A DNA stretch of 64,000 bases from Acholoe squamosa. Lineage: Eukaryota > Annelida > Polychaeta > Phyllodocida > Polynoidae. The notes under the pieces were generated by a model that saw only the letters and a list, made by a program, of their open reading frames with translations, was not told where the DNA came from and ran no database searches. This document shows, in pieces, positions 21,123-34,447 of this stretch (positions are counted from its first letter, which is position 1; each line of letters begins with the position of its first letter). The stretch spans positions 52,966,166 to 53,030,165 of the forward strand of contig OX439044.1 in assembly GCA_949317995.1 (NCBI GenBank), read 5' to 3'. Position numbers and translations under genes: made by a program.

Positions 21123-24100
21123 TCTTATCCCAGCTGTTCTTTGGCCTTTCCTCAGTGATTAGTCTAATTTTCTATTGGCCCCATTCTTTACTCTTCTTTC
21201 TGAACATGCTCATACACATGCAGTAACTATTCCACTTGAAGAGAAATGGTTGACTTTTCTCAGCAGCAGAGTTATTTTTTTTCTGTATCTATTCATTTTG
21301 CTGTGGCATGGTGAACAGATCATGGACCAACTGTTTTTTTGTCATGATCCACAACTCCCAGAGATGAAAGCTGTCCATCCTCACTCAACTGCGATGCTCC
21401 AGAGGTCCAGAGGTCAGAAGAAGTTGTTTTACATTCTTCTGTTCTACTGCTTTTCTTCATTTTGAAACAAAATTTAAGAACACAAATAAAAGAAACATCA
21501 AATAGAAATGGTTGATTTTGACAGTGTTTGAGCTGAACTCTATATTCTTGTTGGCTAAATAAATCACCTGCAAAATTATAATACAATAAAATTGTCCTTT
21601 GGTTCCTACCTTAAGAAGCAGATATTTGATTGTTTACTTATGTACTGGGGCCTATTGCCTCTGATTTGGTTGATATATTTCATTATTTATGTATGGATAA
21701 CAAAACGAGATCTTATGATTTCCTAATTGGTTTATTCAACTACTTGGACATTAACAAAACACATATGTATATATGTAATAATGGTCCAAATAAACAACAT
21801 CTTTGAACTAATAAAAAGCATATTCAATGGGCTTGCGGTCATAACCCCTCTGTCAGTCTGTCCTATGGGTGTGAGACTCTGCCTCTGGGACGCTTTGTGC
21901 GGATGATTTCGGTCTTATAGGGAGGATTGCCGTTATGACTTCAATCAATAGGTAGAGCTGTGATTGGAGGTTTGTCCTCATTTTGGCTAGATGACATCAC
22001 AGGGCAGTAGACAATTGTTCTGTCCACTGTACACCCCAGGGACCTGGTCTGTCACTGAGGGCTGTACTATTACTGAGAAGTACTAGGGACAGTAACAGGT
22101 ACATTCACACTCATTTCTCTATCCACTAGATGTCCTCATGATCGGGGGTAACTTAGAGTATGTCTGCGCCAATGGCCTAACCCCAAGGTCCATTACAGCT
22201 TGTGTAGGGTAACATTGCCCTACAACTGCAGCAATCTAGTGAGACAAGAAATGTGAGATGTCTACAATGTGATAAAGTATGAAATGGGCATAGCACATAT
22301 ACCCAATTATATGTTTTTGTCAAACCATTGGTTAATCAAGTTTTTCCTACTACCACTCAGAAATGACACACTAATTGTTTTCGAGGTTTGCAGTGCTGAA
22401 ATTACATGGTAGGAAGTTGTTTTCTAATTAGAGACTAATTTCTAAAGCAACTAGGGATTCACTTGATGCCTACCATGGTGTTTGTTTGTGTCTCAGAACT
22501 ACTCAATTCAAATACACGGGGTTCTTTCAACCATCACAAAACTGTTTTTTTTTTATATTTGCATTGTTCGTGACAGAAAATGCAGCTGAAGCTCATCACA
22601 TAAAAGGGAATCTCATCTTTTGCAAATACCTTACACTGAAGTCCTTTGGCCAATTCTTCTACTTTGAACTAATACATTTTTTTTTCTACTATAGAAGAAG
22701 TTAATATACATATAAATTAAGCTCTTTTTTTAATGACACACAGAGATGAACCGCTTGGGGATAATTATTTATGTTCAAGGTCATACCACTGATGCGATGC
22801 AGTTGGTGACAGTTGTACAAGGACAGGGAGACCATATAACTATAGGGTAGGTTTGAAAATCGTATCTCAGCTAGAATTCTCTCATTTTTCAGTTTTGGCA
22901 AATTTATAAGGCAAATGTCTGTCTAAACATGTTCCCAAATGTCTAAAGCAATATTCAATATATTTTAGCATGAAATATGTACAATTAGAGTAATATTTTT
23001 TACTCTAGGTCGACAGTAAACTGACTTGATAACATATTAACCTTTAGGGACTGGGCCAATGTTTTGGTATGACATGGATGGTTAGTTCAAGGTAAATACA
23101 ATCAACTGGGGCAGCTACAGTGTGGCTAGCGGTGTATGAGGTATTATGGTGGTGTTAGTGGTCATTGGGGGAGGGGGTCACTAAGGGCTAGTAGCCAAGG
23201 ACGTGTCTTAGGAGTACACATATTTGTCCATTCAAGTTAAACAATTCCTAGAAGGAGACTTATTCCTTGCAAGATAGCTTTCCACAGACAATGTCACATA
23301 TTCCTTAACAATATATAATAATATTCATCTTTATACTTGAGATAAGCAAATCAGTACCATGTATTATTATGCACTGCATTCCAACAGAGCTGGGGAAAAG
23401 ATGAAGAGCTGCTGTCCCCTGGTGGAGGACCACATTTTATAACAACCTCATAAGAGCCACTTTGGTTAAAACCACTTCAAATTACACTGGGTTAGAGAGG
23501 TGCAAGACCTCCTATTGCTCTATAATATGGGTCAAATTGTAGTCAGTACAATTTACTTGTCTGGTGATATTAATAATATATGGAGTGCCATTGGTGTAGG
23601 ACTGTTTATTATAATTGCTACAATGACCATTTGAGATGGTTCAGTATTATACAGCCTTATGAAATACCTTTCAGAACAAATAGGTGACTGCCGCAGGGTT
23701 GTTCTCTATAGCAGTGTCAAGCTGATGATTGCTTCTATTTATATTCTTCTATGGGCAAGGACCTAACACCTAAGCCACGTTAGTACTAGGGTCCAAATAT
23801 GGACTGCCAAGTGTGCATGCAGTGCAAACTCACATTTCCCGCCATAGAGACCAATCTTCTTACAACAAAGTGCCTTCTATTTACACATAAAGGGACGTCT
23901 GTTATCAAAATGCACACTCCATGTACTAGGGACATAGATAACATTCACGAAAATATACTTTGTTCATTACGTTCTATATGGTCAATGTAGTTGAAATTGC
24001 ATCTTTAACCTAAGGCATCCACATACCTTGAGATGTCCAACCTACACTATTTTCTCAAAAATGTGGTTACCCCAGACTCTGCATTGCCAGATCATTGATA

Positions 24101-25437
24101 AGCATTGAATCAACCAGTTGAAAATGAGTTTTGAGTTTTAATTTTTTTCATGCTTAATACCACAATAAACAATGAAGTTCAGTCGTCTCCCTGTTAATGA
24201 GAATTTGGGCGGACCAGACCCTCAATACTCATGTAAAGTATTATATGGTAGGATCATCAGCTTCATATGACCCACCCTCTGGAATTATTCACTTATAGGA
24301 TCATTGTCTGAATATACATAGGCTGAAAAATATTACATATTAACCGAGAGGTTAGAAGTATGAGGAGAACTTAGGTAGACGCCAGGGATCTTGATTCAGA
24401 CCAGTAGTGAAATGCTGATTCAACAGCAGACTCATGTTTATAGTTATTTTCTAGGGTCGACTTCTAGGTATGTGAACATCATTCTAAGGTTAACCTACCC
24501 TAGGTATTTCTGGCAGTCAGAGGGATGGGATATCGACATAGAATTGGTGCCATACGTAGCGGCATGCTGTAAACTAATAATTCATTCAATCGCTTGTGAA
24601 TGTCAGGTGAATGCATGGGTGATATTACAAATGAAGTATCTGTTGTGAATTATCTTCTGCTCTGTGTCCCGAGGCATTGGGAAACAGCTGGAAGGAAAAT
24701 TCTAATCAATATGGCCTACTTATCACACAGGTATCAATAACAGAATAATTATTTGTCCATTGGCAATTTGAGATATGAACACAGAGAGAAGAAACAGAGT
24801 CACTGTGACTCCAAGTGAGAGTCACACCCTCTGTGACACCATTGCGACTCCTTGAAATAAAGGAGTCAATATTTTGACTTCTTAGGAATACAGAGTCAAG
24901 CTTGTCTGACATTCGACTTTGACAACTTTGTGAATGAGTCATGAAACATCGGATCTTTTATTGAAAGAGCAATTCTTAATTTCTGGGTTATGTTTTCTCA
25001 TTGAGTTCAACATTTATTACTTGGGTAGAAATCACTGTCCCTAAAGATGCTGTGATTTTTTTTTTTTTACTTTAGGCTAAAAAAAGAATTATTTGTTTCT
25101 TGTAACCCGCAAACAGGGCCAACCCTAACTTTTAGGCCAAGTTTTCAGTCAATTTAGTCATCCCTGATAGGCCGGGGGCTGATAGGGCCCATCATGCACC
25201 CCCCCACATCCCAATGCGACAAGTATTTTTTTTTTATTCTTAGGGTCCCCTGAACAAGATTCAAGATGTTAACATTGATTATCTTGCGATGCACTACCAG
25301 TTTTGGCTCATTATCCATGTGCGGGTTCAGACCACTTTTGGGTCAATTTTGGTACCATCTTATTCAAGAAGTATGCTCAATCCCCATGCATTAAGACTAT
25401 CTTACCTTGTCTGGATCCTGAAGATGTTGGTCTTGAA
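21123..25437. other. Unassigned stretch
   Basis: I find no supported gene or element. A good-looking acceptor at 22488 (GTTTGTTTGTGTCTCAG) opens a 72-codon frame, but no consensus donor follows. The rest is AT-rich without structure. Confidence 0.3.
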
Positions 25438-25712
25438 AGAAGACATAATAAGCTTTTCATTAAGCCTTAGTACATGTTTTTAAGTTCAGATTTGAGTGTA
25501 CCAGACAGTCAGGAAGATGGAAGATTGAAATTACAAAGTTCCTTTTTTTTACTGAAAATCTTAAATGCGCGTTGGAAATAAGACATAAAAAGCTTTTCAG
25601 CCCTAGTACATGTTTTTGAGTTCAGATTTGAGTGTACCAGACAGTCGGGAAGACGGAAGATTGAAATTACAAAGTTCCTTTTTTTTACTGAAAATCTTAA
25701 ATGCGCTCCAGA
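25438..25712 (+). repeat. Tandem duplication, about 140-bp unit
   Basis: Two head-to-tail copies, each with AGTACATGTTTTTRAGTTC, TGTACCAGACAGTC and TTACTGAAAATCTTAAATGC. They differ by a few substitutions and a small indel, so the duplication is fairly recent. Confidence 0.85.
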
Positions 25713-26185
25713 TACATGTATAAAACTTGCCCTTATCTCCATGCAAACACAATATCTAATATGACTTATGTAGGCCAAACCTTTCTGAGTAATATGAGAC
25801 ATTTTGCAGAATTCCTTGACACACTATGACACACGTTATTGCCTTGGACGCAAAGACACTACCTTAAGCCAATATGATGTTGTTCCATTTCAATAATCTC
25901 CCTCTTTATGTAAATGGATGTTTTTCCATGCTAAATCTTCATCAATTCTCCTGATTCTTATGCTAAAAAGAGTGCTGATTGAGAATATGCATGTTTCTAC
26001 TTCATAGAATTTAATGGCGAGGCTGTATATGGCTGAAATTCAAAATGTCCAACAATAGATTCAGATGTCACTTTGAATTACATAAATGTGCAGTCTAGAA
26101 AGTATCTGGTGGGTCCTATCCCCTATAAATCAGCTTAGTAGAATACAGTGCTGCATTTGTTTTGTTGCTACTGCGGTAAGTGATG

Positions 26186-26700
26186 TGGTTTCCTAGCAAC
26201 ATCAGTTTAGCAACCAAGCCTGAAAATATGCTTGAATGCTCATATCTGCATCGTTTCTTTTCAGCAACATACTCCCCTGATGTAAACTTGTATATAACTC
26301 TTCTGTGATTTCCATCATAGACTAGGAATATAGGTGATAAAAGGTTGCTAGGTTGTATGGTGGCCTAGCAATAGCAGTTTTGTATAGCAACAATGTCTAG
26401 ATTCAAACCTGTAGGCATATACTATGGCTTGTGTCTCCCCTCAAGGACATAGTTCACTGATTTCAAATTGCATATAGCTCCCTTGTGCACATCACACAGT
26501 ATGAACTTAGGTAGAAATTATTGCTATGTCATGTGGTTGCCTAGCAACTGCAGCTTTACATAGAACCCCATGTCCAAATCTATTCAGATAGTCACAGATA
26601 AGTGTATGGTCTCACCTCAAGAACTTGTATGTATAGCTCCCCTGTCCACATCTCAGAATAGAAGCACATATGACACGTTGCAAGGTCATGTACTTGATGT
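26186..26700 (+). repeat. Degenerate tandem repeat, 160-185-bp period, about 3 units
   Basis: CCTAGCAACA.CAGTTT.AGCAAC recurs at about 26190, 26371 and 26535. Shared downstream words (ATATAGCTCCC, CACATC, TAGGAATATAGGT-like) also recur. Divergence is high. Confidence 0.6.
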
Positions 26701-27169
26701 AAATCTACCTTTTAAAATCATCTAATTGACAGAGATCATATGATGAGATAATGATAAAATGATAAAATATTTGCCACATTTACACCCTGTGTTATTTTGT
26801 ATATACATATTCATGCATATGTATCTCAGATCATCCATGATTACACAGGATTGTAATTCCTAACCACTGTCCCCTCCTCCCTCCCCCAAATATCAAATTC
26901 CTGTAACCACTGTCATATCATCAAAATTTACCATTGCTGGTACTGATAACACACATTTAGAATACAGAATATTGGCATGTTGATCTGTTCCAGTTCATTT
27001 TCCCCAACACATTTGGTGTAGTGAATTACTAGTTGACCCTGATAAAACTACTGAAGGCCACTGGCACACAGACCATTCCACATCACTCACAGTGGACATT
27101 GTGGTGGATTGGTCTAGCTTATAGAAGAGGGACGTGTTATCCATATTGTACAAATTGCTCCTATCATAT

Positions 27170-27628
27170 CTAGAAAGCACCTGAAGCTACTGTTGTGATT
27201 CTGTCACCATCACTATAATCTGCAGTCTCTCTCTCTTCATGGATCCTATGAATGAAGATCATTTTCCTGTCTTTGACAATTGATAGCCATCTTTTAAAAT
27301 AAACCTGGGTTTTGACATTGAGATGCTCACCACAGTGCAAGTCATCTATTGCATCTTTTAAACAGCAATCACAGACTTGACCACTAACTCCGTAATTCAT
27401 TTTGCAGGAAGGTTTAATTAATATGGGAGAAAAAGAAAGCATTGTATATTGAATGACTGTGATGGATACATAACTGCAAATGGACAGAATACTTAATGGG
27501 GGGTTTATTGCATGTGTGACCACTATCAATGACATCTGACATATAGGAACAAAGTGACAAGAAGCTATTAAGATCAAGCTGGCCATCCTAGACAATTGGC
27601 TGGCAACCTGTCTGTTTATTGGAGACAT
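27170..27628 (-). CDS. 152-codon open frame, uncertain
   Basis: This is the longest single non-repeat, non-retrotransposon frame. The first half is hydrophobic. The second half is hydrophilic with CDCCLKDAIDDLHC and an acidic/basic tail (RIHEERETADYSDGDR), which looks less like random sequence. A pyrimidine-rich block (TGCTTTCTTTTTCTCCC) sits inside the frame before the hydrophilic part, so only that part might be an exon. No family recognised, no neighbour to support it. Confidence 0.2.
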   Translation of the reverse strand: MSPINRQVASQLSRMASLILIASCHFVPICQMSLIVVTHAINPPLSILSICSYVSITVIQYTMLSFSPILIKPSCKMNYGVSGQVCDCCLKDAIDDLHCGEHLNVKTQVYFKRWLSIVKDRKMIFIHRIHEERETADYSDGDRITTVASGAF

Positions 27629-29592
27629 GATACAAGAAGTTACCAGTCAATCATCCCCTGTTTTCGCCCTAACTCACAAGGGGCACCCTATCACCCCAAT
27701 GCTTCACTGTCTCTCCTATACAGATATTTAAAATATAAAGTGTGATTGAAGATCTCAAACTCCCATCTAGTGGAGGTCAAGTAAACTATTCAGGATCTCA
27801 GGGAAAATAACCCCCCCCCTAGTTCTAACTTGAGCTGTCATGAAGTAAAACATTCCATCTTGGGAGTATGAATGCATGGGATAAATAAATGAATAACAAC
27901 AACAACCCTCACATCATCCAAACACACATTTACCACCTTGTTCTATTGTGTTATTGTGGCCAACAATTTCACACAACTAGACTGATTTCCTGGGATGGAC
28001 TTGATCTCTTAACCAAGCCAGACTCTCAATGATCACTTCAGAATCATATTACTGTAGGTTTACTTACAATTATTTGTCATTTGAGGTCTGTTCAATGATC
28101 CTAGCACTCATCATCCCCAGTAAGGGTAAGTAAGCCTGTAGTTCCTATCCAGATCTTTATCTGAGTATCTGTCCCTGAGTGCAGCCTTATATATTCTGAT
28201 TAGGTGGGAGGAGCCCTTGGTCTCCGGGCTTACTGGGCCCAATTGATCTGAATGTTTGTTTAATGAAAAAGATTCAGGTAGGATGGGTAAAAACATTACT
28301 TCTACTAAGCATGGGAGTTAGACATAAGCCATTCTTGTATGTCAAATAATATTCAGGTGCGCTTAATTCACTAATGTCTTTCTATGAAAAAGGAACCATC
28401 TGCTCAATGCAAAAACATCAGTTTTATAAGACTGTTGTATTTGCTGGCTGAGTATCACATGGATTTACCTCTCCCAATCAAATGCAAATGTAACCTGCTA
28501 AGGATTATAGCTGGATAGATTTAGATAGATTTTCTTATGATAAAATGTCATTTCAGACTTCCATGTTCTGCTTTTAGTTAAATTTCATCTAATGTGCAAT
28601 ATTTCAAAATACAGGGCCACAGCCAAAACTGACAGCTACTTTGACTTAAAGTGGGAATGGATTCTTTTACATCTTATTAGTAGAGGCCTACTAAAATGCT
28701 TATATCCCAAAAGGCCCAGATAACACTGCTAGGTAACGACATGTAATGGCATTTATAAACTGCAGTCAATGATACATGTCTGAAATAATATGACTGAATG
28801 GCCTTTGGCACAGTTGGCCTACACCTTCTTCATAAAAAAAAAAACACTAGTAGGTGTCGTTATAGACACAGACAATGAAATCTAAAGATCAATGTTGCAT
28901 TTCATGAAAGGTTCGAACAACGTTTGGTGATTTCTGAAATTTCTAAATTGGGACTACTGAGTGTTCAGAATGAGCTGAGAATCTATGCCAATCAACACAT
29001 TTATGAAGTTCGAGACATAAGCAAAGTTTTGATGTCAATATAAGGCGTTGTGGAAAACAGCTACACCTCAGGAAGTACGATGCAAATTAATATCTGATAG
29101 ATGTTAACATTTTCATTTATTTCATGGTTAAGGCTGCTCTAATGTCTTATTGTAATGTGTATCTGCATTATTGGCAATATTCCTGACTATGGTTACAATT
29201 GTCAGAAAGGCTTTAGCCTAGATCTGTTAGCACTGGTCTTCCACTAACCTGTACCAAATGGGAAGGTATCTCATTTCACTAAACACTGCTAAAGGTAACC
29301 ATCTCTCATCGCAGGTGCCAATTGACTTATCTGTCTCCTGTTTGAATGCATACTGAGCATGAATTTACTTTGGTTTGCAAGCAGGGGATCGATGTCAATT
29401 AATAGGGACTCTAAGGTCAATGCCCTCTCCTACTCTGGCCTTCTGTAGTAGTTGTAGTATTCAAGAAAAGCTAAAATACTGAACCACCATAATTAGACTA
29501 CAAGGACAGGCTTTGCATGTGAAGGTCACATACCCGTGACCAAACACCTGTAGTGACCTGATGACTAGCCTCTATCAAGTTTACAAGTGCAG
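27629..29592. other. Unassigned stretch
   Basis: No supported gene or mobile element. A 17-bp piece of the ACTGTAAAA MITE family lies at about 29479. Confidence 0.3.
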
Positions 29593-29704
29593 AAGAACAT
29601 CCTGTTGTACCCTGTCATTGGGTTGGGCATATCACGACATAGCACCGTTACCGTGCAGCTCCCAAGGACGACCAGGCGTCCTTTCAAATGACAAAGGTAT
29701 AATG
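29593..29704 (+). CDS. Candidate exon (112 bp), cysteine-bearing
   Basis: After an AG at 29592 one frame reads RTSCCTLSLGWAYHDI then APLPCSSQGRPGVLSNDKGI. It is CpG-richer than its surroundings. Three overlapping donors follow (AAAG-GTATAA, ATG-GTAGGT, GTAG-GTAAGC); the middle one leaves in phase 0 as the next candidate requires. It enters with one base, matching the two-base exit at 18881. The acceptor is weak. Confidence 0.25.
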
Positions 29705-29742
29705 GTAGGTAAGCACAGACTGAGCTTCAGGTCAGCAGGAAA

Positions 29743-29747
<5 letters not shown>

Positions 29748-29808
<61 letters not shown>

Positions 29809-29810
29809 CC
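29748..29810. repeat. (TC)n microsatellite
   Basis: About 60 bp of TC dinucleotides ending in a C run. Confidence 0.95.
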
Positions 29811-29817
29811 TTTTTCA

Positions 29818-30056
29818 CTTAAAATAGGTTTAAATAGTTCATCCTATCCTCATTACAGTATGACGCCTCTAGGTTCAGGTCCCCTAGCCCACTTAAAAGG
29901 GTCTGTTTCTCCTCTTTTCTATCCCCTCGGGATGTGTGTGATGCACATATTTGCGGGCACTGACACATTCCCCTGTGAAATTGTGTAATTGTAGTTCTCG
30001 CCATGAATATGACCTTAGCTGTCGAAATGGCGTTAAACATCTATTACTCACTCACT
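29818..30056 (+). mobile_element. SINE-1, longer copy, ACTC tail
   Basis: About 239 bp, with a B-box-like GGTTCAGGTCCC at about 29872, the core CGCCATGAATATGACCT, then GGCGTTAAAC and (ACTC)n. It is flanked by CCCCCTTTTTCA and CCCCTTTTCA, a near-perfect target duplication. The copy at 33259 shares the 3' 125 bp. The A box is not convincing. Confidence 0.8.
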
Positions 30057-31205
30057 CCCCTTTTCAAAATGACATCAGCAATGCCTCATGCTCGCCCTCT
30101 TAGTGCAGGGCCTTATGTGTTTTGGCTTATACTTAATGTTAATGCTTCACAAGATGTATCATGTTTTTTTTTGCATGTAGTGCTAACAGGACAACATTTC
30201 TGAAAAACCACTGAAAATTATATAAAAAAAATTGTAGAAAATAGAAAACTTTGTGTATTACAAAACTATTCACCTTTCTCTACTAGTGACTAGATATTTT
30301 TGATGCTTAGTACAAGAAAATAGAAATGTATGACCCCGGTCTACTGTATAGGTCACAGGTCAAGAAATTGCTTTTTGATTTTTTCTTTGGTTCCCATGTG
30401 GACCTATTCCATGATTCAAGGTTTAGGATAGGTTAAGAGGAACAGGTAAACATAGTCAATATTTTTAACATTTTTTGAAAGATTTGTATGGTCTTGAATA
30501 TTATGATCTAAATTTTCTCTTATTCTGAATTTCCATGATACTGGAATTTTAGAAAATTGTGGCAAAACATATCTCATTCTTCATGCAAATATGACGTAAA
30601 GCTAGAAAAGATTAAGTATGTACCATTAAGTATTAGTTACTATTAGCTAACATTAGGTACCACATTTGTATGTATTTTGGTTAAATGGCTAAAATGATCT
30701 CATGTAAGCTTCCCATCTCTCAAAGGATTCCTATAAAATAACAGACATAAGATGGATGCTTTGCTGTTGGTGACAATTAGTGTTTGTGTATGACATTAGA
30801 TATCAATAAAGTTGAATTGTGCATTGTTATATACTGAAATCCCTATCCACATTTCTTAAACACTTTTGTACATCATTCACCACTGTAACCCTAACCATAC
30901 TGTATCATCTACAGCACTACTACATGCTACCTCTTGTGGTTTGGCCATAGTTACACATATGAACTCTAGGGGTCAGACTAGTCACTCTTTGATTATACAT
31001 GTTGTGTCTAGTCCTAGGCTGCCTTACGGTCAACTTCATACCTTAACAACTCTGTACAATATGTTAGGATAAATACACCTTTCTCCTAACTGATACAAGG
31101 TGTTGTCCTAGGGAGAGAGCACAAGGATATGACATAAGTGTCAGGTGACTAGATGTTTAGAATCTTGGCCCCATGAATATTGTTGTCTCTCTTGTTTTGC
31201 TTCAG

Positions 31206-31259
31206 CTTCTTCATGGGAGTTACAAAGATGATACTCTAATTAGAGATGGCAGTCTCCTT
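31206..31259 (+). CDS. Candidate exon (54 bp)
   Basis: A very good acceptor (CTCTCTTGTTTTGCTTCAG) and a good donor (CTT then GTAAGC) bound a 54-bp segment. It is open only in frame 1, reading LLHGSYKDDTLIRDGSLL, phase 0 to phase 0. It sits between the candidates at 29593 and 34448 with matching phases. Peptide not recognised. Confidence 0.35.
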
Positions 31260-31835
31260 GTAAGCTTCCATTATGGGCCAAGTAAACTGTCAACCAAACC
31301 TTCATACTTTTGTGTGATGAAAACTTCTTTATTATAATTTTGGTGATAGGAGTTCTATCCTGGAAGTTGTAGAGTACCACTGTATCAGATCCAAATGAGA
31401 CAATGAGCAAATAGTGTATATTCTTCTGCAAGCTCCACCACATAAGAGCATACTTTTGTTTTGTTTTCTTGTATGCAGTTTTCCACAATTTCAGGTTCAA
31501 CTTTTTTCATTGGATAGATCTATCTCTTCTGTTATGATCTGTATGAACAACTCATATGCAGCAAGTCCCAAATTTGTCAGGTCGACAATATCATTGACAA
31601 TGGCATCTGGTATTATTGTTTGATTAATCAAGCAAAGTAGTTCACTTCCATCATATGTGAATTGGCTGTTTACTTCTGTAGGGGTATCATATACAAGTAT
31701 ATGGTAATGACACTCTGGGTTCATATGCCCATGGGACTGAGACCTAAGGTCTCCAGATGTGGTGGGATACAGGTGGCAGTACCTGCATTCGGATTCAGAT
31801 CCACCACACCAGGGGGCCTTCCACTTGTCCAGCAC
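31240..31835 (-). pseudogene. Frameshifted coding-like stretch
   Basis: Three adjacent minus-strand frames read as one protein interrupted twice. The first runs 31835-31497 with HYHILVYDTPTEVNSQFTYD. A +1 shift at a six-A run (about 31505) then gives MKKVEPEIVENCIQENKT and VCSYVVELAEEY. A second shift near 31385 gives SDTVVLYNFQDRTPITKI. Composition is typical of a soluble protein. It could be a processed pseudogene or a degraded transposon gene. It overlaps the antisense candidate exon at 31206 only at its end. Confidence 0.25.
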
Positions 31836-32679
31836 ATGTCACGTGACAGGTCTGAGTTTCCGGGTCATTTTCTCCTATATAAGGGCAAAGGTCCCAATCT
31901 ATCGTCAGTAGTGGTAGAGACCACTGCTCAGGTTTGACCCATTACTCATGTAACCAAACTATGTGAGCCTAAACAGTTGTTTCAGCTCACAGGGGTCAGC
32001 AAAATGTATCAAACTGACCATAGCACAAAGAGCATAAAACCACTAAAAGGTACTTGATGTATACAGTAGCTAGTGATGAATCGAGATGGATGTATGTGTC
32101 CACTTAGAGATTAAACCTATATATGATATACATCTTTCACCCTTCATTGGCAATTTCATATCAGGTCATAAAATATTTGTTTAAGTGCTCAGAAAATCTT
32201 AGCTGAGTAAGTAGTCATTTCTTCGCCGAGGCATCGATATCAAAATGTAAACTCCAATTTAACCTTGGGTCAGAGTCACAAGGGAACTGTTCCAGCACAA
32301 GTAAATTCCTGGAGACTGAACAGCACAGTGACCGTGCTGCAATTAACTGAGGATCAGGAAGTAGCGGCAGTCACATCGACACCAAATTACTTTGTGGCAA
32401 AGGTCGTTGACCGAGGACAAATTGTGCCTCAAGAAGACATATAATAGTTGTTGATATAGGCATATCACGCCTCCTGTGTTTTAGGGGCTAATGGGAAGGA
32501 ATTGGCAAGTCAACAAGAAATGGGAAGAACCTTATTTGGGAATGTTCTTCAAAATCTGATCATTATTATTGTCTCGGGATGTGCATTTGCTCCATGAATT
32601 TGGCCAACTGGTAAAGAGAGCATTCTGTACATTTGAGGGACTGCCCTGCAGTAGTCGATGTTTTGTTTTTGCTTACCTC
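31836..32679. other. Unassigned stretch
   Basis: No supported feature. Confidence 0.3.
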
Positions 32680-32790
32680 GAAACAAGACACGGGAAAATC
32701 CCGTGAACGACTGGTGAATCTGTGAGCACATATTCTCGGGAAGATCCTGGGAATAGTACCTACAATCCCGTGAATTACCCTGATATTCCC
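32680..32790. repeat. CCCGTGAA-word cluster
   Basis: ACGGGAAAATCCCGTGAA, TCTCGGGAAGATCCTGGGAA and ATCCCGTGAATTACC are imperfect inverted and direct repeats. Similar words occur at 45003-45165. Confidence 0.5.
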
Positions 32791-32924
32791 CAGTTTTTAA
32801 CAGGGCCCTCTAGTGAGATTTATACACATAAGTCTGATTCTTCAGCATAAAGTGAAGATGCCAGAGTCCACCAGGGGCCTCTGTGTGAGCATGGAATCCT
32901 GATTTGGTCCAAAGAACAGAGAGA

Positions 32925-33170
32925 GGGAGTGAGCTTGAAAGAAATGAGAGGGCAAGAGAGGCACAGAGAGAGCAAGAGAGAGAGATATAAAGAGAGAAAG
33001 AGAGAGAGAGCGAGAGAGAGAGAGAGAGGGAGAGGAAAAGGAGAGAGAGAGAAAGGGAGAGGGAAACGGGAGAAAGAGAGGAAGGCAATAGAGGGAGGGA
33101 AGAGAGAGAAAGAGAGCAAAATAGAAAGAGAGCGAGGCAGAAAAAAAAGAGGGAGAGCCTTGCCCCCCCA
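32925..33170. repeat. GA-rich imperfect simple repeat
   Basis: About 245 bp of purine-only GAGA/GGGA sequence, much less regular than the run at 15168. Confidence 0.9.
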
Positions 33171-33258
33171 AAAAAAGGAAAATTGATTGACTTAAGCTAC
33201 TGACAAAATTGATACATAAAGTTGATTGAATCATAATATTATGTGTCCCATTCTAATA

Positions 33259-33383
33259 TGTGTGTGGTGCACATATGCATGGGCACTGACACATTCATCT
33301 GTGAAGATGTGTAATGTAGTTCTCGCCATGAATATGACCTCAGTTGTCGAAATGGCGTTAAACATTTATTACTCACTCACTCT
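33259..33383 (+). mobile_element. SINE-1, 5'-truncated copy
   Basis: It matches the 3' 125 bp of the copy at 29818 and ends in (ACTC)n. CCCATTCTAATA (33247-33258) and CCCGTTCTAATA (33384-33395) form a 12-bp target duplication with one mismatch. Confidence 0.85.
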
Positions 33384-33462
33384 CCCGTTCTAATAATTAT
33401 GACCCTTATTGATATCTCACTAAATGTGCATGTTTGCTAGACATGTCTTGAACAGAGTTGAA

Positions 33463-33676
33463 CCCTTTAAGGGCTAACCCTAATGCATTAATGCATTTTG
33501 GTTGTCATGATGCATTAATGCAGCCAGGGCTACATTCAAGCGTCATGCTTACGCTTTGGGAAGATCAGCATGATGCCCCAATGAAGTGCTGGCAAGCAGA
33601 CTCCCCAAGTCTTCATCGGTAAAACATGCCAGCCAATGGGCATGTTACACTACTGCATCAGCAGACCTTAAAGAGT
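33463..33676. mobile_element. CCCTTTAAGGG MITE
   Basis: Left end CCCTTTAAGGGCTAACCC and right end, in reverse, CTCTTTAAGGTC, with TGCATTAATGCA palindromes inside. Flanks TTGA and TTAG may be decayed TTAA. Related to 15749 and 40482. Confidence 0.5.
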
Positions 33677-34447
33677 TAGGTAGCATTTAGAGGCCTGGCA
33701 AATAGGCACTCAATGATTATAGGGCATGCTAAGTTGTTTATGGGCACTAAGTAAAGAGTCAGCTATATTTAGACTGTCAAGGTGGTAGGGTGCAGGCAAA
33801 CCACCTGTGGTACACACTTACAGAACAGGTCATTTTAGTCAGATGGGGAGGGGGATTTCTGGGGCATAAATGGGTGAATGTAAAAGCATATCTAAACTCA
33901 GCCTCCCATGAAAAATATACTGGCATCATTTAACACTGTCTGTGCTGTCTACTTAACCGTGTAAGAGCGCCCCAAATCTCACTGTGCCTTATTCACTGTA
34001 CTAAATAAATACCCAGACATTTGGTTTGGTCTTTATCCAAGACAGGTACTTATGAAATTTTAGTGCTGAAGAGTTATTTTAACACCTCCCCACCCCCACT
34101 AACCACTGGTGCTTATATGAGACCAGCAATCATTGCTGAGTGTCAAGAATTAATCTCAAAAATGAGCATCAAGATACTCACATGGAAAACTTTTCTGACT
34201 CTCTTTTGTGTCATTTTTTGGGGAAAATATTTGGGGAAATCTCAAATTTACACCAGACTTCCTTCATATGGGATGCATGCCATAATTCCATCCATTGAAA
34301 ATACACTGTAACAGGTTTATGCCTAGGTCCATCACACCTCATGTATAGACTCACTATGAACTATGTGATATGTAATGGACTATAACTATGTGATATTTAA
34401 TGGACTATTAACACATAAATACCATGTTATGACATGTGTCCGTCGAG

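Noticed and set aside
22486..22704. 72-codon frame after a strong acceptor at 22488
   Set aside because: No donor before the stop and Phe-rich poly-T translation.
24391..24648. 85-codon plus-strand frame
   Set aside because: No splice signals, no motif, composition consistent with chance.
28111..28296. Minus-strand 61-codon frame with hydrophilic composition
   Set aside because: Too short, no splice partner, no recognised motif.
32810..33234. Open frames across GA-rich sequence
   Set aside because: Low-complexity Ser/Leu or Arg/Glu translations of a microsatellite.
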